Below are positions 53,447 to 62,473 of a stretch of DNA of 64,000 nucleotides, piece after piece. This stretch comes from Clavibacter michiganensis subsp. insidiosus (GTDB lineage: Bacteria; Actinomycetota; Actinomycetes; Actinomycetales; Microbacteriaceae). Position numbers and translations under genes: made by a program. The notes below the pieces were generated by a model that did not search any database, had not been told where the DNA came from, and worked only from the letters and a program-made list of their open reading frames with translations. The stretch is taken from the NCBI RefSeq assembly GCF_002240565.1, contig NZ_MZMO01000001.1, forward strand, positions 2,790,001 through 2,854,000, written 5' to 3'. How positions within the stretch are numbered: position 1 is the first letter of the stretch; every line of letters starts with the position of its first letter.

Positions 53447-53935
53447 GTGGCGGATGCGCAGGAGCCGACCGTCGTCGCGGCGACGCCGCGGCACGCGCCC
53501 GGCGAGCTGCTCACCGTCGGCGAGATGACCCGCCGCACGGGCGTCGCCGCCTCCGCCCTCCGCTTCTACGAGGACCTCGGCCTCATCGCCGCCGAGCGCA
53601 CCGCGGGCAACCAGCGCCGCTACGCCCGGCACATGCTGCGTCGCGTGTCGCTGATCACGGTGGCCAAGCGCCTCGGGATCCCGCTCGCCGACGTGCAGGC
53701 CACCTTCGACGACGTGCCGCTCGACCGCCCGCCGAGCCACGCCGACTGGCAGCGCGCGTCGCGCCGCTGGAAGCGCCTGCTCGAGGAGCGGCGCCAGGGC
53801 ATCGAGCGCCTGGAGCGCGAGCTCACGGGCTGCATCGGCTGCGGCTGCCTCTCGATGAAGGCGTGCGGGCTCCTCAACCCGGACGACGCGCTGGGCGACC
53901 GCGGCGCGGGGCCGCTGCGGGTGCAGCTCGACTGA
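53447..53935 (+). CDS. soxR: Redox-sensing MerR-family activator SoxR
   Basis: A 162-residue regulator. MerR helix-turn-helix (LTVGEMTRRTGVAASALRFYEDLGLI), dimer helix, and the [2Fe-2S] motif CIGCGCLSMKAC with Cys129, 132, 134 and 140 at the same spacing as in E. coli SoxR. The start is GTG 53447 after GGGAGGGG. It is divergent from fdxA and binds the intervening box. The N-terminus is about 15 residues longer than usual. The regulon here is a ferredoxin and a flavin reductase rather than soxS. Confidence 0.95.
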   Translation: MADAQEPTVVAATPRHAPGELLTVGEMTRRTGVAASALRFYEDLGLIAAERTAGNQRRYARHMLRRVSLITVAKRLGIPLADVQATFDDVPLDRPPSHADWQRASRRWKRLLEERRQGIERLERELTGCIGCGCLSMKACGLLNPDDALGDRGAGPLRVQLD

Positions 53936-53978
53936 GCCGCGATCCGGGTGGGCGGCGACGGCCGGGCGGGCGGCAGGG

Positions 53979-55349
53979 TCACCCGCGTTCGAACCGCATC
54001 CCGCAGGCGCGCGCGTCCGCGTCCGCCGCCACCGTGCCCGTGCGCGCGAAGTCGGCCCATACCCGCCGCACCGCGCGACCACGCGCGGCGACCTCGGGCC
54101 ACGCCTCCGGCGGCACCAGGCGCATGCGGGTCCACGCCTCGCGCGTGCCGAGGATCAGCGGCACGTCGGCGGTGTGGCCCGTGCCGATGGGGCTCGACGC
54201 GGGCGCCCCTCGGAGCACGTAGCGCACGGCCCTGCCGCCCGCCGCGCGATGACGGGCCGCGAACGCCCGGACAGGCCGCCCGTAGACGGCACGGGTGGTG
54301 GGCCCCACGACCGCGCGCATCAGGACCGCCCGGAGCGCCCGGCCCACGACCGGCACGTGGAGGAGCGGCGCGATCACCGGCAGCGCGGGCAGGTACATCG
54401 CGGTCTCGTCGCGCGTCGTGCCGATGAGCAGGTCGACCTCCGGGGCGACGGCCCGCCAGGCGGCATCGCGGTCGGCCTCGGCGGGCAGCGGCGCGTGGCC
54501 GTAGCGCGGTCCCCAGGGCAGGCCAGCGCGGATCCCCGACGCCCACGACGCGACCTCGGCCTGAGCCTGGCGGCGCAGCACGGCGTCGAGCGGCGCATCG
54601 GCCGGGAGCGACCGCGTCACGCGCCCCATCGCGCGGAACATGCGCTCGCGACCGCCCGTGATCCCCACGGGCGGGCTCTGCACGATGGCCCGCCGGACGA
54701 GGCCGCGCGCGCCGTCGCTGATCATGAGGTGCAGGATCGCGTCGCCGCCCGCCGACTGCCCCATCGCGGTGACCGTCCGCGGGTCGCCGCCGAACGCGGC
54801 GATGGAGTCGCGGATCCAGCGCAGCGCTTCCAGCTGGTCGAGCAGGCCGAGGTTGGCCGGCGGACCCCCGGGAGCGCCGCCGCCGAAGCCGAGCAAGCCC
54901 AGCCGCGACGTCACGGCCACCACGATCACGCGCTGCTCCACCACGAGGGCGCGCGGATCGTGGATCGCGAGGTCGCCCGCGCCCGTCGTGTATCCGCCGC
55001 CGTGGAACCACACGATGACCGGCAGCGTCTCGCCGGGCGCGAGGTCCGCGGGCAGCGTGATCGAGAGCCGCTGGCAGTCCTCCGAACGCGCGACGCCGTC
55101 GAGGGCGCCCTGCATGAGCGCGTCGAGGATCCGCGACGACGGCTGCGGGCACGCGGGCGCCGGGTGCACGGCCGCGAGCACGACCGGCCGCCCGTCGGAT
55201 CCGCGCACGGGCACCGCCGACACGGGCGGGACGCCGCGCGCCGCCGTCGCGTAAGGAATGCCGAGGTACCGGATCACGTCGCCGTCCTGCCGCCCCGTCA
55301 CCGGGCCGGATCGCGTCGGGGTCGGGCCGGGGACGGTGGGAGCGGGCAT
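53979..55349 (-). CDS. Type B carboxylesterase
   Basis: A 456-residue alpha/beta hydrolase. Family motifs: IRYLGIPYAT, SEDCQRLSI, VIVWFHGGGYTTG (oxyanion hole), and MGQSAGGDA with the nucleophile near residue 196; acidic residue and His follow. No signal peptide is seen. TACCGT sits 6 nt before the ATG, a leaderless layout. The substrate is an ester of unknown kind. Confidence 0.92.
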   Translation of the reverse strand: MPAPTVPGPTPTRSGPVTGRQDGDVIRYLGIPYATAARGVPPVSAVPVRGSDGRPVVLAAVHPAPACPQPSSRILDALMQGALDGVARSEDCQRLSITLPADLAPGETLPVIVWFHGGGYTTGAGDLAIHDPRALVVEQRVIVVAVTSRLGLLGFGGGAPGGPPANLGLLDQLEALRWIRDSIAAFGGDPRTVTAMGQSAGGDAILHLMISDGARGLVRRAIVQSPPVGITGGRERMFRAMGRVTRSLPADAPLDAVLRRQAQAEVASWASGIRAGLPWGPRYGHAPLPAEADRDAAWRAVAPEVDLLIGTTRDETAMYLPALPVIAPLLHVPVVGRALRAVLMRAVVGPTTRAVYGRPVRAFAARHRAAGGRAVRYVLRGAPASSPIGTGHTADVPLILGTREAWTRMRLVPPEAWPEVAARGRAVRRVWADFARTGTVAADADARACGMRFERG

Positions 55350-55500
55350 CCCGCCACGGTATCCGGCGGCCGAGCAAAAGCCGCGCGGTTTCGGGGATCA
55401 GCTCGGGCAGGCGTAGCGTCGAGGGGTACCGCATCCGAAGAGGGCGCGGCCGGATCGACCCGATCCCTCCCCTCCCCCACCGGACAGCACAAGGAGAACC

Positions 55501-56547
55501 ATGCGCACCGTCAACGCCTACGCGGCCCCGTCCGCCACCGACCCCATCATCAAGACCACCATCGAGCGCCGCGACGTCGGCCCGAAGGACGTCTCCATCG
55601 ACATCGCCTACTCGGGCGTCTGCCACTCCGACATCCACACCGTCCGCGGCGAGTGGGGCCCCATCCAGTACCCGCAGGTCGTCGGCCACGAGATCGTCGG
55701 CCGCGTCACCGAGGTCGGCTCCGAGGTCTCCAAGCACAAGGTCGGCGACCTCGTCGGCGTCGGCTGCATGGTCAACTCCTGCAAGGAGTGCGAGCAGTGC
55801 ACGGCCGGCCAGGAGCAGTACTGCCTGAAGGGCAACATCCAGACCTACGGCGGCACCGACCCGGCCGACGGCACCATCACGCAGGGCGGCTACTCCGAGG
55901 CCGTCGTCGTGGACGAGGACTTCGTGCTCCGCGTCCCCGAGTCCCTCGACATCGAGAAGGTCGCGCCGCTGCTCTGCGCCGGCATCACCACCTACTCGCC
56001 GCTCCGCCACTGGAACGCGGGCCCCGGCACGAAGGTCGCCGTCGTCGGCATGGGCGGCCTCGGCCACATGGCCGTGAAGATCGCGCACGCGATGGGCGCC
56101 GAGGTCACCGTGCTCTCGCAGACGCTCTCCAAGAAGGAGGACGGCCTGCGCCTCGGCGCCGACCGCTACTTCGCGACCAGCGACGACGCCACCTTCGAGG
56201 AGCTCGCGAGCTCGTTCGACCTGATCATCAACACGGTCTCCGCGAAGCTCGACATGAGCAAGTACATCGGCCTGCTCGCGATCGACGGCACGCTCGTCAA
56301 CGTCGGCGCCCCGTCGGAGCCGCTCGAGATCCCCGCGTTCGCGCTCATCCCCGCGCGCCGCAGCTGGGCCGGATCCATGATCGGCGGCATCGCCGAGACG
56401 CAGGAGATGCTCGACTTCTGCGCCGAGCACGGCATCGTGCCCGAGACCGAGCTGATCTCGGCCGAGCAGATCAACGAGGCCTACGAGCGCGTCCTCAAGT
56501 CGGACGTGCGCTACCGCTTCGTCATCGACGCGAAGACGTTCGCGTAA
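55501..56547 (+). CDS. Zinc-dependent alcohol dehydrogenase (YahK/CAD-like)
   Basis: A 348-residue NADP(H)-type medium-chain dehydrogenase. The catalytic zinc is held by Cys41 and His63-Glu64 (VCHSD, GHEIVG), the structural zinc by Cys94, 97, 100 and 108, and the cofactor site is [11 protein letters not shown]. These match cinnamyl-alcohol/aldehyde reductases such as YahK. AAGGAG precedes the ATG at ideal distance, suggesting high expression, as does very uniform optimal codon use. Likely an aldehyde reductase in detoxification. Confidence 0.93.
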   Translation: MRTVNAYAAPSATDPIIKTTIERRDVGPKDVSIDIAYSGVCHSDIHTVRGEWGPIQYPQVVGHEIVGRVTEVGSEVSKHKVGDLVGVGCMVNSCKECEQCTAGQEQYCLKGNIQTYGGTDPADGTITQGGYSEAVVVDEDFVLRVPESLDIEKVAPLLCAGITTYSPLRHWNAGPGTKVAVVGMGGLGHMAVKIAHAMGAEVTVLSQTLSKKEDGLRLGADRYFATSDDATFEELASSFDLIINTVSAKLDMSKYIGLLAIDGTLVNVGAPSEPLEIPAFALIPARRSWAGSMIGGIAETQEMLDFCAEHGIVPETELISAEQINEAYERVLKSDVRYRFVIDAKTFA

Positions 56548-57839
56548 GCGGCGACCGCACGTAGGAGGGCCCCGCGGATCCTCGGATCCGCGGGGCCCTT
56601 CCGCGTCCGGGACCGTCGGCCCAGGCCGCGTTGGCCGTGGGATCCCCGGGACCGGCGGGCGACCGCCGCTGTCGCCAGGCACAGGACCACGATCACCGGC
56701 ACCGCCACGACGACCGCCGCGTCGAGGCTCGTCGCCGTCGCGAGGGCGCCGACGAGGACGGCCGTGCTGCCCTGCGCGAGGTACGCGACGAGGTACATGC
56801 TCGAGAAGGTGCTCGCGCGGCGCCCGTCGTCCGCCGCCGCGGTGACGAGGCCGAGCCCGCCGTACATGAGGAAGCCGTAGCCGACGCCCGAGAGGAGCGC
56901 GGATCCGAGGAACACGGCGAGGGAGTCCGCGACGCCGGCGACCAGCAGCAGCGCGAGGCCGACGGCCGCGACCACGCCGCCGATCCGCACGGCCGCACTC
57001 GTCGGGATCCTGCGGGCGAGGAGCGTCGTCGGCACCACGACCAGCGGCCAGGTCGCGAGCGTCGCGGCCGCGTGGAACGCGTTCGCGGTGCCGACGACGT
57101 CGCGGATGATCTGCGCGCCGAGGGCGAGGAAGACCGCGCCGGTGACGAAGGCGACCGTCACCGCGGCCGTGCCCACGAGGAACGGGCGGCGGCCCGCCCG
57201 CGGGACGGCGAGCAGGGCGCGGCGCCCGGCCGACGCCGCCGCCGCCGGTCGCGCGCCCGCGGTCCGCGCCGTCTCGGGGAGGAACACCAGCGCGACGAGC
57301 AGCACCAGCACGGCGGCGAGCAGGATCCAGAACGCCAGGTGCGTGGGATCCGCCGTGTGCTGCACCAGCCAGCCGCCCACGAGGATCGCCGCGGTCGCCC
57401 CGAGCGAGGTCGCGGCCGCGTTCACGGCGCTCGCCCGCGTCGGGTTCCCGGACCGGTCGAACTCGACCAGCGCGGCGCTCGCGGCGCTCATCGCGAGGCC
57501 CACGCCCGCGCCCTGCACGATCCGGCCGGCGAACGCCCACGCGGGCGCGTCGGCCAGAGCGAACAGGACGGTGCCCACGGCGACCACCGCGACGCCGGCG
57601 AGCATCAGCCGCCGCCGGCCGAACCGGTCGGACAGCCCGCCGCCCGCCACCATGACCACGACCAGCGCCACCGGGTAGACCGCGAACAGCGCGGTCGTGA
57701 CGACGGGCCCCGTGCCCCACAGGGCCGAGAACGCGGGATACAGCATCGCCGGCGCCCCGCTCGCCCCGAGCGACAGGACGAGGCCACCGGCCGCCACCCC
57801 GAACGACGCCGCGGGCGGGAGGGTCGGGCGTCGCGTCAC
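56511..57839 (-). CDS. MFS transporter, read-through C-terminus
   Basis: A 442-residue twelve-helix major facilitator. The loop motif [17 protein letters not shown] between helices 2 and 3 is the MFS motif A. A GGAAGG Shine-Dalgarno supports GTG 57839 as start; the longer frame upstream is not needed. After the last helix ([14 protein letters not shown]) the frame continues for about 45 residues through the terminator and 37 bp into the opposite-strand adh gene, which suggests loss of the original stop codon. Substrate unknown; size and topology fit drug or sugar efflux. Confidence 0.85.
   Translation of the reverse strand: MTRRPTLPPAASFGVAAGGLVLSLGASGAPAMLYPAFSALWGTGPVVTTALFAVYPVALVVVMVAGGGLSDRFGRRRLMLAGVAVVAVGTVLFALADAPAWAFAGRIVQGAGVGLAMSAASAALVEFDRSGNPTRASAVNAAATSLGATAAILVGGWLVQHTADPTHLAFWILLAAVLVLLVALVFLPETARTAGARPAAAASAGRRALLAVPRAGRRPFLVGTAAVTVAFVTGAVFLALGAQIIRDVVGTANAFHAAATLATWPLVVVPTTLLARRIPTSAAVRIGGVVAAVGLALLLVAGVADSLAVFLGSALLSGVGYGFLMYGGLGLVTAAADDGRRASTFSSMYLVAYLAQGSTAVLVGALATATSLDAAVVVAVPVIVVLCLATAAVARRSRGSHGQRGLGRRSRTRKGPADPRIRGALLRAVAAYANVFASMTKR
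56566..56599. terminator. Bidirectional intrinsic terminator between adh and MFS gene
   Basis: A perfect 16-bp stem closing a 2-nt loop, 18 bp past the adh stop. It is symmetric, so it could also terminate the converging MFS gene, though that frame reads through it. Confidence 0.88.
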
Positions 57840-57967
57840 GGCAGGGCCTTCCGGTGGACCGCACCGAGCGGATCCGGGCGTGACGCCAGCGTAGGCGCGC
57901 GCCACCGACGGAGGGTCCGTCGCGCGACGGACGCGACCTCGGCGGGGCCGCCGGTAGCGTCGATGCC

Positions 57968-58108
57968 ATGGACATCCCCTCGATGATCATGGGCGCCGCG
58001 ATCGCGTCGGTCGCCTGGATCGGCTTCTCCCCCTTCGCGGAGCTGAAGCGGCTCCGCGCCCGGGAGGCCGCCGCGGAGGCGGCCGAGGGCCCGGGGCCGG
58101 TCGCGTGA
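57968..58108 (+). CDS. 46-residue membrane microprotein
   Basis: A 46-residue protein with one membrane helix (MIMGAAIASVAWIGFSPFAEL) and a charged Ala/Glu-rich tail. TAGCGT at 57955-57960 lies 7 nt before the ATG, matching the leaderless promoters of the region. Its stop overlaps the next gene's GTG (GTGA), so the two form an operon. No family is recognised. Confidence 0.6.
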   Translation: MDIPSMIMGAAIASVAWIGFSPFAELKRLRAREAAAEAAEGPGPVA

Positions 58109-58449
58109 CGCCCAGCGGAGGCGGCAGGAGCGGCACAGGACGGATGATCGTCAACCCGGGGCCGTGGGACAACCCGCCGCGGAAGTGGGTCGCGGGCGAC
58201 GAGGACGGGGCGATCAACCTGAGCATCATCGTGGACGGGCTGGGCGCCCGCGAGTCCCTGATCCGGCTGCATCGCGGCGAGACGCTCGACGACCACGACC
58301 TCGCGCTGTTCGGCGTCGTCAACTTCCAGGCGTTCCTCATGACCTACGAGCCCGTCGTCGCGCTGCTCCGCGAGCCGAGGCGCCCGCAGCTGCACCCGGC
58401 CGTCATCGAGCTCATGCCGGTGCTGGCCGACGGCCCCGCGTCGCCGTAG
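58105..58449 (+). CDS. Hypothetical protein
   Basis: A 114-residue protein, GTG start coupled to the microprotein stop. A first section (MIVNPGPWDNPPRKWVAG) is Pro/Trp-rich; the remainder is helical with the stretch FGVVNFQAFLMTYEPVVALLR. An internal ATG at 58144 could be the real start. No family is recognised. Convergent with the broken VOC gene. Confidence 0.55.
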   Translation: MTPSGGGRSGTGRMIVNPGPWDNPPRKWVAGDEDGAINLSIIVDGLGARESLIRLHRGETLDDHDLALFGVVNFQAFLMTYEPVVALLREPRRPQLHPAVIELMPVLADGPASP

Positions 58450-58511
58450 GGGACCGGATCACGTCGGTCCGTCCGCGAGCCGGACGGCCAGAGGACCTCC
58501 CGCGCGGACGG

Positions 58512-59140
58512 TCAGCTCGTCGCCGCTGGCCGGCGCCCCATCGACGACTGGAACCGCACGAGGTACCCGTCGGGATCCTGCACGAGGAACTGGCGGACGC
58601 CGGTCTCCTCGTCGCCGATCCGGTACCAGGTGGTCTCCGGTTCGAGGAAGAGCGCGACGCCCGCCGCGGCGAGCGCCGCCGCCACGACGTCGGCGTCCTC
58701 GACGGCGATCTGGAAGTTGATCCCCGCCCGAACGGCCGCTCCAGCGGCCCCGACACCCAGTTCCGGGTGATGCCGGCCTGCTCGAGCATGAGGTGCGCGC
58801 CGCCGCGGGCGATGTACGCCAAGCCCTCGGCGGGCCTGTCGTACTGGACGGCGAAGCCGCAGAGGTCGCGCCAGAAGGCGAGGCTCGCGGCGAGGTCGGT
58901 CACCAGCAGCTCGGGGACGAGGTCGGGCTCGGCGTCGGGATCCATGCGGCCATGCTCGCAAACGGCCGCCTCCGCGATCAGCTGCTCGCGCGTCCGCCGC
59001 GCTCCCCCGACGGTGATCCCGTACGTGCCGTCATCCGGCCCGCTCAGCCAGGTGAGGTCGTAGGTCGGTGTCGGGCCGGCCGGCTCGCGCTCGGCGATCC
59101 GCCAGCGCTCGCCGCGCACCGTGACCTCGAACGCCTCCAT
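58512..59140 (-). pseudogene. Frameshifted VOC gene with an N-terminal extra domain
   Basis: From ATG 59140 one frame encodes a domain of about 65 residues (FEVTVRGERWRIAERE..DLTWLSGPDDGTYGITVG) and then a VOC first module, ELLVTDLAASLAFWRDLCGF. Near 58720-58735, at a CCCCGCCC run, the reading moves to another frame, which continues the same fold (INFQIAVEDADVVAAALAAAG .. RQFLVQDPDGYLVRFQSSMG) to a stop at 58512. Neither frame alone gives a whole VOC protein. TAGGCT still lies 6 nt before the ATG. It could be a real frameshift or a sequencing error in a C run. Confidence 0.8.
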
Positions 59141-59179
59141 CCGACGAGCCTACGAGCGGGCGCCCGTTACCGTGGACGG

Positions 59180-60181
59180 ATGATCTCCACGCTCCCGCCC
59201 ACCGCCGAGCTGCACCTGCACGTCGAGGGGACGCTCGAACCGGAGCTGGTGTTCGAGCTGGCCGAGCGCAACGGCGTCGACCTGCCGTACGCGGGCATCG
59301 AGGACCTCCGCTCGCGCTACGCCTTCACCGACCTGCAGTCGTTCCTCGACCTCTACTACGCGTGCACCGCGGTCCTCCGCACCCGCCGCGACTTCCACGA
59401 CCTCGCGGCCGCGTACCTGGAGCGGGCCGCGGCCGACGGGATCCGGCACGTCGAGATGTCGTTCGACCCGCAGGCGCACACGACCCGCGGCGTCGCCGTC
59501 GACGACGTGCTCGACGGCCTCCTCGACGCGCTCCGCGACGCGCGCGTGCGCCACGGCATCTCGGGCGGCCTGATCCTCAGCTTCCTCCGCGACCGGCCGG
59601 TGGAGGAGGCGATGGCGACCCTCGAGTCCGTCGCCGGTCGCGCCCACGAGCTGCTCGCCGTCGGGCTCGACTCCGCCGAGGTCGGCTACCCGCCGTCGCT
59701 GTTCGTCGACGTCTTCGCGCGCGCCCGTGAGCTCGGCCTGCACGCGGTCGCGCACGCGGGCGAGGAGGGGCCGCCGTCCTACATCCACGAGGCGCTCGAT
59801 CTGCTGCGCGTGGAACGGGTGGACCACGGGGTGCGCTGCCTCGAGGATCCCGCGCTCGTCGACCGGCTCGTCGCCGACCGGATCCCCCTCACCGTCTGCC
59901 CGCTCTCGAACGTGCGCCTCGGCGTGAACGAGACGCTCGACGAGCACGCGCTGCCCGAGCTCCTGGCGCGCGGCGTGCTCGCGACCGTCAACAGCGACGA
60001 CCCCGCCTACTTCGGCGGCTACCTCGGCGAGAACCTCCGGCAGCTGCGCCGCGCGCACGCCTTCGACGACGACGCGCTGGCGCTCCTCGCCCGCAACTCC
60101 TTCGAGGCGTCGTTCCTCCCCGACGCCCGCCGGGCGGAGCTGCTGGCCGCGGTCGACGCCTGGCGCGCCTCCGCGCTCTGA
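59180..60181 (+). CDS. Adenosine deaminase family protein, probably adenine deaminase
   Basis: A 333-residue zinc amidohydrolase. Metal and catalytic residues: His12 and His14 (AELHLHVEG), HAGEE near 192 with the catalytic Glu, and NSDDP near 272. The sequence MSFDPQAHTTRGV is typical of adenine deaminases such as fungal Aah1 rather than adenosine deaminases, as is the length. It would convert adenine to hypoxanthine in purine salvage. TACCGT is 6 nt before the ATG. Confidence 0.88.
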   Translation: MISTLPPTAELHLHVEGTLEPELVFELAERNGVDLPYAGIEDLRSRYAFTDLQSFLDLYYACTAVLRTRRDFHDLAAAYLERAAADGIRHVEMSFDPQAHTTRGVAVDDVLDGLLDALRDARVRHGISGGLILSFLRDRPVEEAMATLESVAGRAHELLAVGLDSAEVGYPPSLFVDVFARARELGLHAVAHAGEEGPPSYIHEALDLLRVERVDHGVRCLEDPALVDRLVADRIPLTVCPLSNVRLGVNETLDEHALPELLARGVLATVNSDDPAYFGGYLGENLRQLRRAHAFDDDALALLARNSFEASFLPDARRAELLAAVDAWRASAL

Positions 60182-60291
60182 TCCGACCGGCGCGGTCCCC
60201 GCGCGGTGCCGGATGTCCGCCCAGCGATGCCCGGATGTCCGCTGCGCACCCGACCGGCCGGTTCCCCGGAACCGCTCCCTAGCATCGCCGC

Positions 60292-60693
60292 GTGCCCGAG
60301 TACATCCGCTTCCAGAGCGCCGCGCCCAACCGACGCGGCACCTTCCCCGGCGTGTTCGCCCTCACGGACGGGCTGCGCCAGAGCGGCCGGCTCTCGGCGG
60401 AGGAGGTCGCGTGGATGGACGCGGTGAACGCGCGCGCCATCGCCGCCTACCCGTATCCGCGCAGCGTCGACCCCGACTGCTACGACCGCGTGAGGAACCC
60501 GGGCGCCCGATCCTGGTACCTGGCGAGCGCGACGGACCTGCTCGCGTTCACGGCCGACTACCTCACCCTGCTCGACCGGCACGACGTCCCCTGGCACGAG
60601 CTGCGCACGCGCACGCCCGGCCGCATCGTCTACGCCGACGCCGTGCAGGTCATCGCGACCCCGCACACGATCGACGACTGGCCGTTCCGCTAG
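60292..60693 (+). CDS. Hypothetical protein, tandem paralogue 1
   Basis: A 133-residue protein, GTG start 6 nt after TAGCAT. It begins PEYIRFQSAAPNRRGTFPGV and carries a second conserved block VPWHELRTRTPGR. No signal peptide or membrane helix. Cytoplasmic, function unknown. It is about 69% identical to the next gene by direct alignment. Confidence 0.75.
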   Translation: MPEYIRFQSAAPNRRGTFPGVFALTDGLRQSGRLSAEEVAWMDAVNARAIAAYPYPRSVDPDCYDRVRNPGARSWYLASATDLLAFTADYLTLLDRHDVPWHELRTRTPGRIVYADAVQVIATPHTIDDWPFR

Positions 60694-60779
60694 GACCGGA
60701 CCTCCGCCGGTCGCGGGCGCCGTCGCACGTCTGGGAGCACCGCCGGCCCGCCCCGCGTGCGCCGGGCTACCCTCGCCGG

Positions 60780-61181
60780 ATGCCCGAGTACGTGCGCTTC
60801 CAGAGCGCCGCGCCCAACCGCCGCGGCACCTTCCCCGGCGTCTTCGCCCTGGCGGACGGCCTGCGGGACGAGGGCAGTCTGTCGGAGGAGGAGATGGCCT
60901 GGATCGCGGCCTCCAACGCGCACATGAACGCCGCGTACGCGGATCCGTCCACGGTCGTCCCCGGCTGCTACGACCGCACGCGCAACCCGCGGGCGCGCGC
61001 CTGGTTCCGCGTCGACGCCGTCGACCTCCTCGGCGTGACGCACGGCTACCTCGCCCTCCTCGACCGGCACGGCGTGCCCTGGCACGAGCTGCGCACGCGC
61101 ACGCCCGGCCGCGTCGTGTACGCGGACGACGTGCAGGTGGTCGCGGTGCCGCACACGCACGAGGAGTGGCCGTTCGGCTAG
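60780..61181 (+). CDS. Hypothetical protein, tandem paralogue 2
   Basis: A 133-residue sister of the previous gene, ATG start 6 nt after TACCCT. The N-terminal 28 residues and the block VPWHELRTRTPGR are almost unchanged while the middle (residues 40-70) diverges, including a potentially functional change of FTADYL to VTHGYL. Each copy keeps its own promoter. Its stop is 11 bp from the converging GrpB stop. Confidence 0.75.
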   Translation: MPEYVRFQSAAPNRRGTFPGVFALADGLRDEGSLSEEEMAWIAASNAHMNAAYADPSTVVPGCYDRTRNPRARAWFRVDAVDLLGVTHGYLALLDRHGVPWHELRTRTPGRVVYADDVQVVAVPHTHEEWPFG

Positions 61182-61191
61182 CCGCGCGGGC

Positions 61192-61764
61192 TCAGGCCGG
61201 TCGAGATCCGCGCGCCGCCCGCGCCCGGGCGAGGATCCCCTGGATCACCTCGGTCTTCGCGTCCGCGTAGGCGTCCATCGACTCCCACCGCCGGGTCATG
61301 AGCTCCCGCTTCGTGCGCTCGTCGAGGTCGCGGTCGGCCTCGTCGGAGCGGAGCCGGTCGCGGAGCAGCAGGTACGCCTCCACGGCGGGATCACCGTGCT
61401 CATAGACGTGCACGTGGACGTCCCGCGCGGGCGTCTTCACGAGGCGATGCCCCGGCTCGCGGACGCGCAGGTCGTATCCCGCGGCGACGAGACGCTCGAC
61501 GTGATCCTCCTCGGCCGTGATGTCCGCGACCACGACCACGATGTCGACGATGGGCTTCGCCGCGAGGCCCGGGACGGACGTGGAGCCGATGTGCTCGACG
61601 GCGAGCGCGTCGTCGCCCAGCGCCGAGGTGATCCGCTCCCGGTGCTCGCGGTAGGCCTCCGACCAGGCGGGGTCGTGCGCCTGCAATCCGACCGTGAGCG
61701 GCGTTCGCCCGCCCACGATCTCCACTGCGGTCACGTCGGGTCGGCGGCGGTCGCGGTCGTCCAT
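61192..61764 (-). CDS. GrpB/UPF0157 family protein
   Basis: A 190-residue protein of the nucleotidyltransferase superfamily. The core AVEHIGSTSVPGLAAKPIVDIVVVV is the GrpB signature; DVHVHVYEHGDP and a helical C-terminus follow. Some relatives are fused to dephospho-CoA kinase. Start ATG 61764; a GTG directly before it (61767) is possible. Function not established. Confidence 0.92.
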   Translation of the reverse strand: MDDRDRRRPDVTAVEIVGGRTPLTVGLQAHDPAWSEAYREHRERITSALGDDALAVEHIGSTSVPGLAAKPIVDIVVVVADITAEEDHVERLVAAGYDLRVREPGHRLVKTPARDVHVHVYEHGDPAVEAYLLLRDRLRSDEADRDLDERTKRELMTRRWESMDAYADAKTEVIQGILARARAARGSRPA

Positions 61765-61798
61765 CACCGGGACATCCTGCCAGGCGAGGCGTCGCCCG

Positions 61799-62473
61799 TC
61801 AGCCGAACGCCACGTGCTGCATCACCCACGCGTGCATCACGACCGCGGCCGCCGCCGACGCGTTGATGGAGCGCGTGGATCCGAACTGCGAGATCGCGAC
61901 GGTCATGTCGGCCGCGGCCACCGCCTCGTCGCTGAGGCCCGGGCCCTCCTGCCCGAAGACGAGCACGCAGCGCTCGGGGAGGCGCGTGGTCTCCAGCAGC
62001 ACGGATCCGTCGACGTTGTCGATCGCGATGATCGGCAGGCCCTCGCCGCGCGCCCACATCACGAGGTCGGCGATGGTCGCGTGGTGCACGACGTGCTGGT
62101 ACCGGTCGGTGACCATCGCGCCGCGCTTGTTCCAGCGGCGGCGGCCGACGATGTGCACCGTGTCGGCCGCGAACGCGTTGGCGCTCCGCACGATCGAGCC
62201 GATGTTCATGTCGTGCTGCCAGTTCTCGATCGCCACGTGGAACGGATGCCGGTGCTGGTCGAGGTCGGCGACGATCGCGTCCATGCGCCAGTACCGGTAG
62301 CGGTCGATCACGCTGCGGGTGTCGCCGCGCTCCAGCAGCTCGGGATCCAGGTGCGGCTCGTCGGGCCACGCCTCGGGGCCGCCGGGCCAGGGGCCGACGC
62401 CGTGGGTGCTGTGCTCGTGGGTCGGCGCCGCGTCGCCGGTCGGCGTCGGCTCCGAGCCGTCGGGCTCGCCCAT
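61799..62473 (-). CDS. SpoU/TrmH-family RNA 2'-O-methyltransferase
   Basis: A 224-residue SPOUT methyltransferase. Motif 1 NIGSIVRSANAFAADTVHIVG, motif 2 VLVFGQEGPGLSDE and motif 3 SINASAAAAVVMHAW form the trefoil-knot site for S-adenosylmethionine and the RNA ribose. An acidic, Pro/Gly-rich extension of about 50 residues precedes the fold. Coupled to the cysE stop by ATGA. Target RNA (tRNA or rRNA) unknown. Confidence 0.92.
   Translation of the reverse strand: MGEPDGSEPTPTGDAAPTHEHSTHGVGPWPGGPEAWPDEPHLDPELLERGDTRSVIDRYRYWRMDAIVADLDQHRHPFHVAIENWQHDMNIGSIVRSANAFAADTVHIVGRRRWNKRGAMVTDRYQHVVHHATIADLVMWARGEGLPIIAIDNVDGSVLLETTRLPERCVLVFGQEGPGLSDEAVAAADMTVAISQFGSTRSINASAAAAVVMHAWVMQHVAFG

Noticed and set aside
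53620..58395. A 1591-codon minus-strand frame across soxR, the esterase, adh and MFS region
   Set aside because: It is a GC-driven open frame with no recognisable domain and it overlaps genes with clear motifs on both strands.
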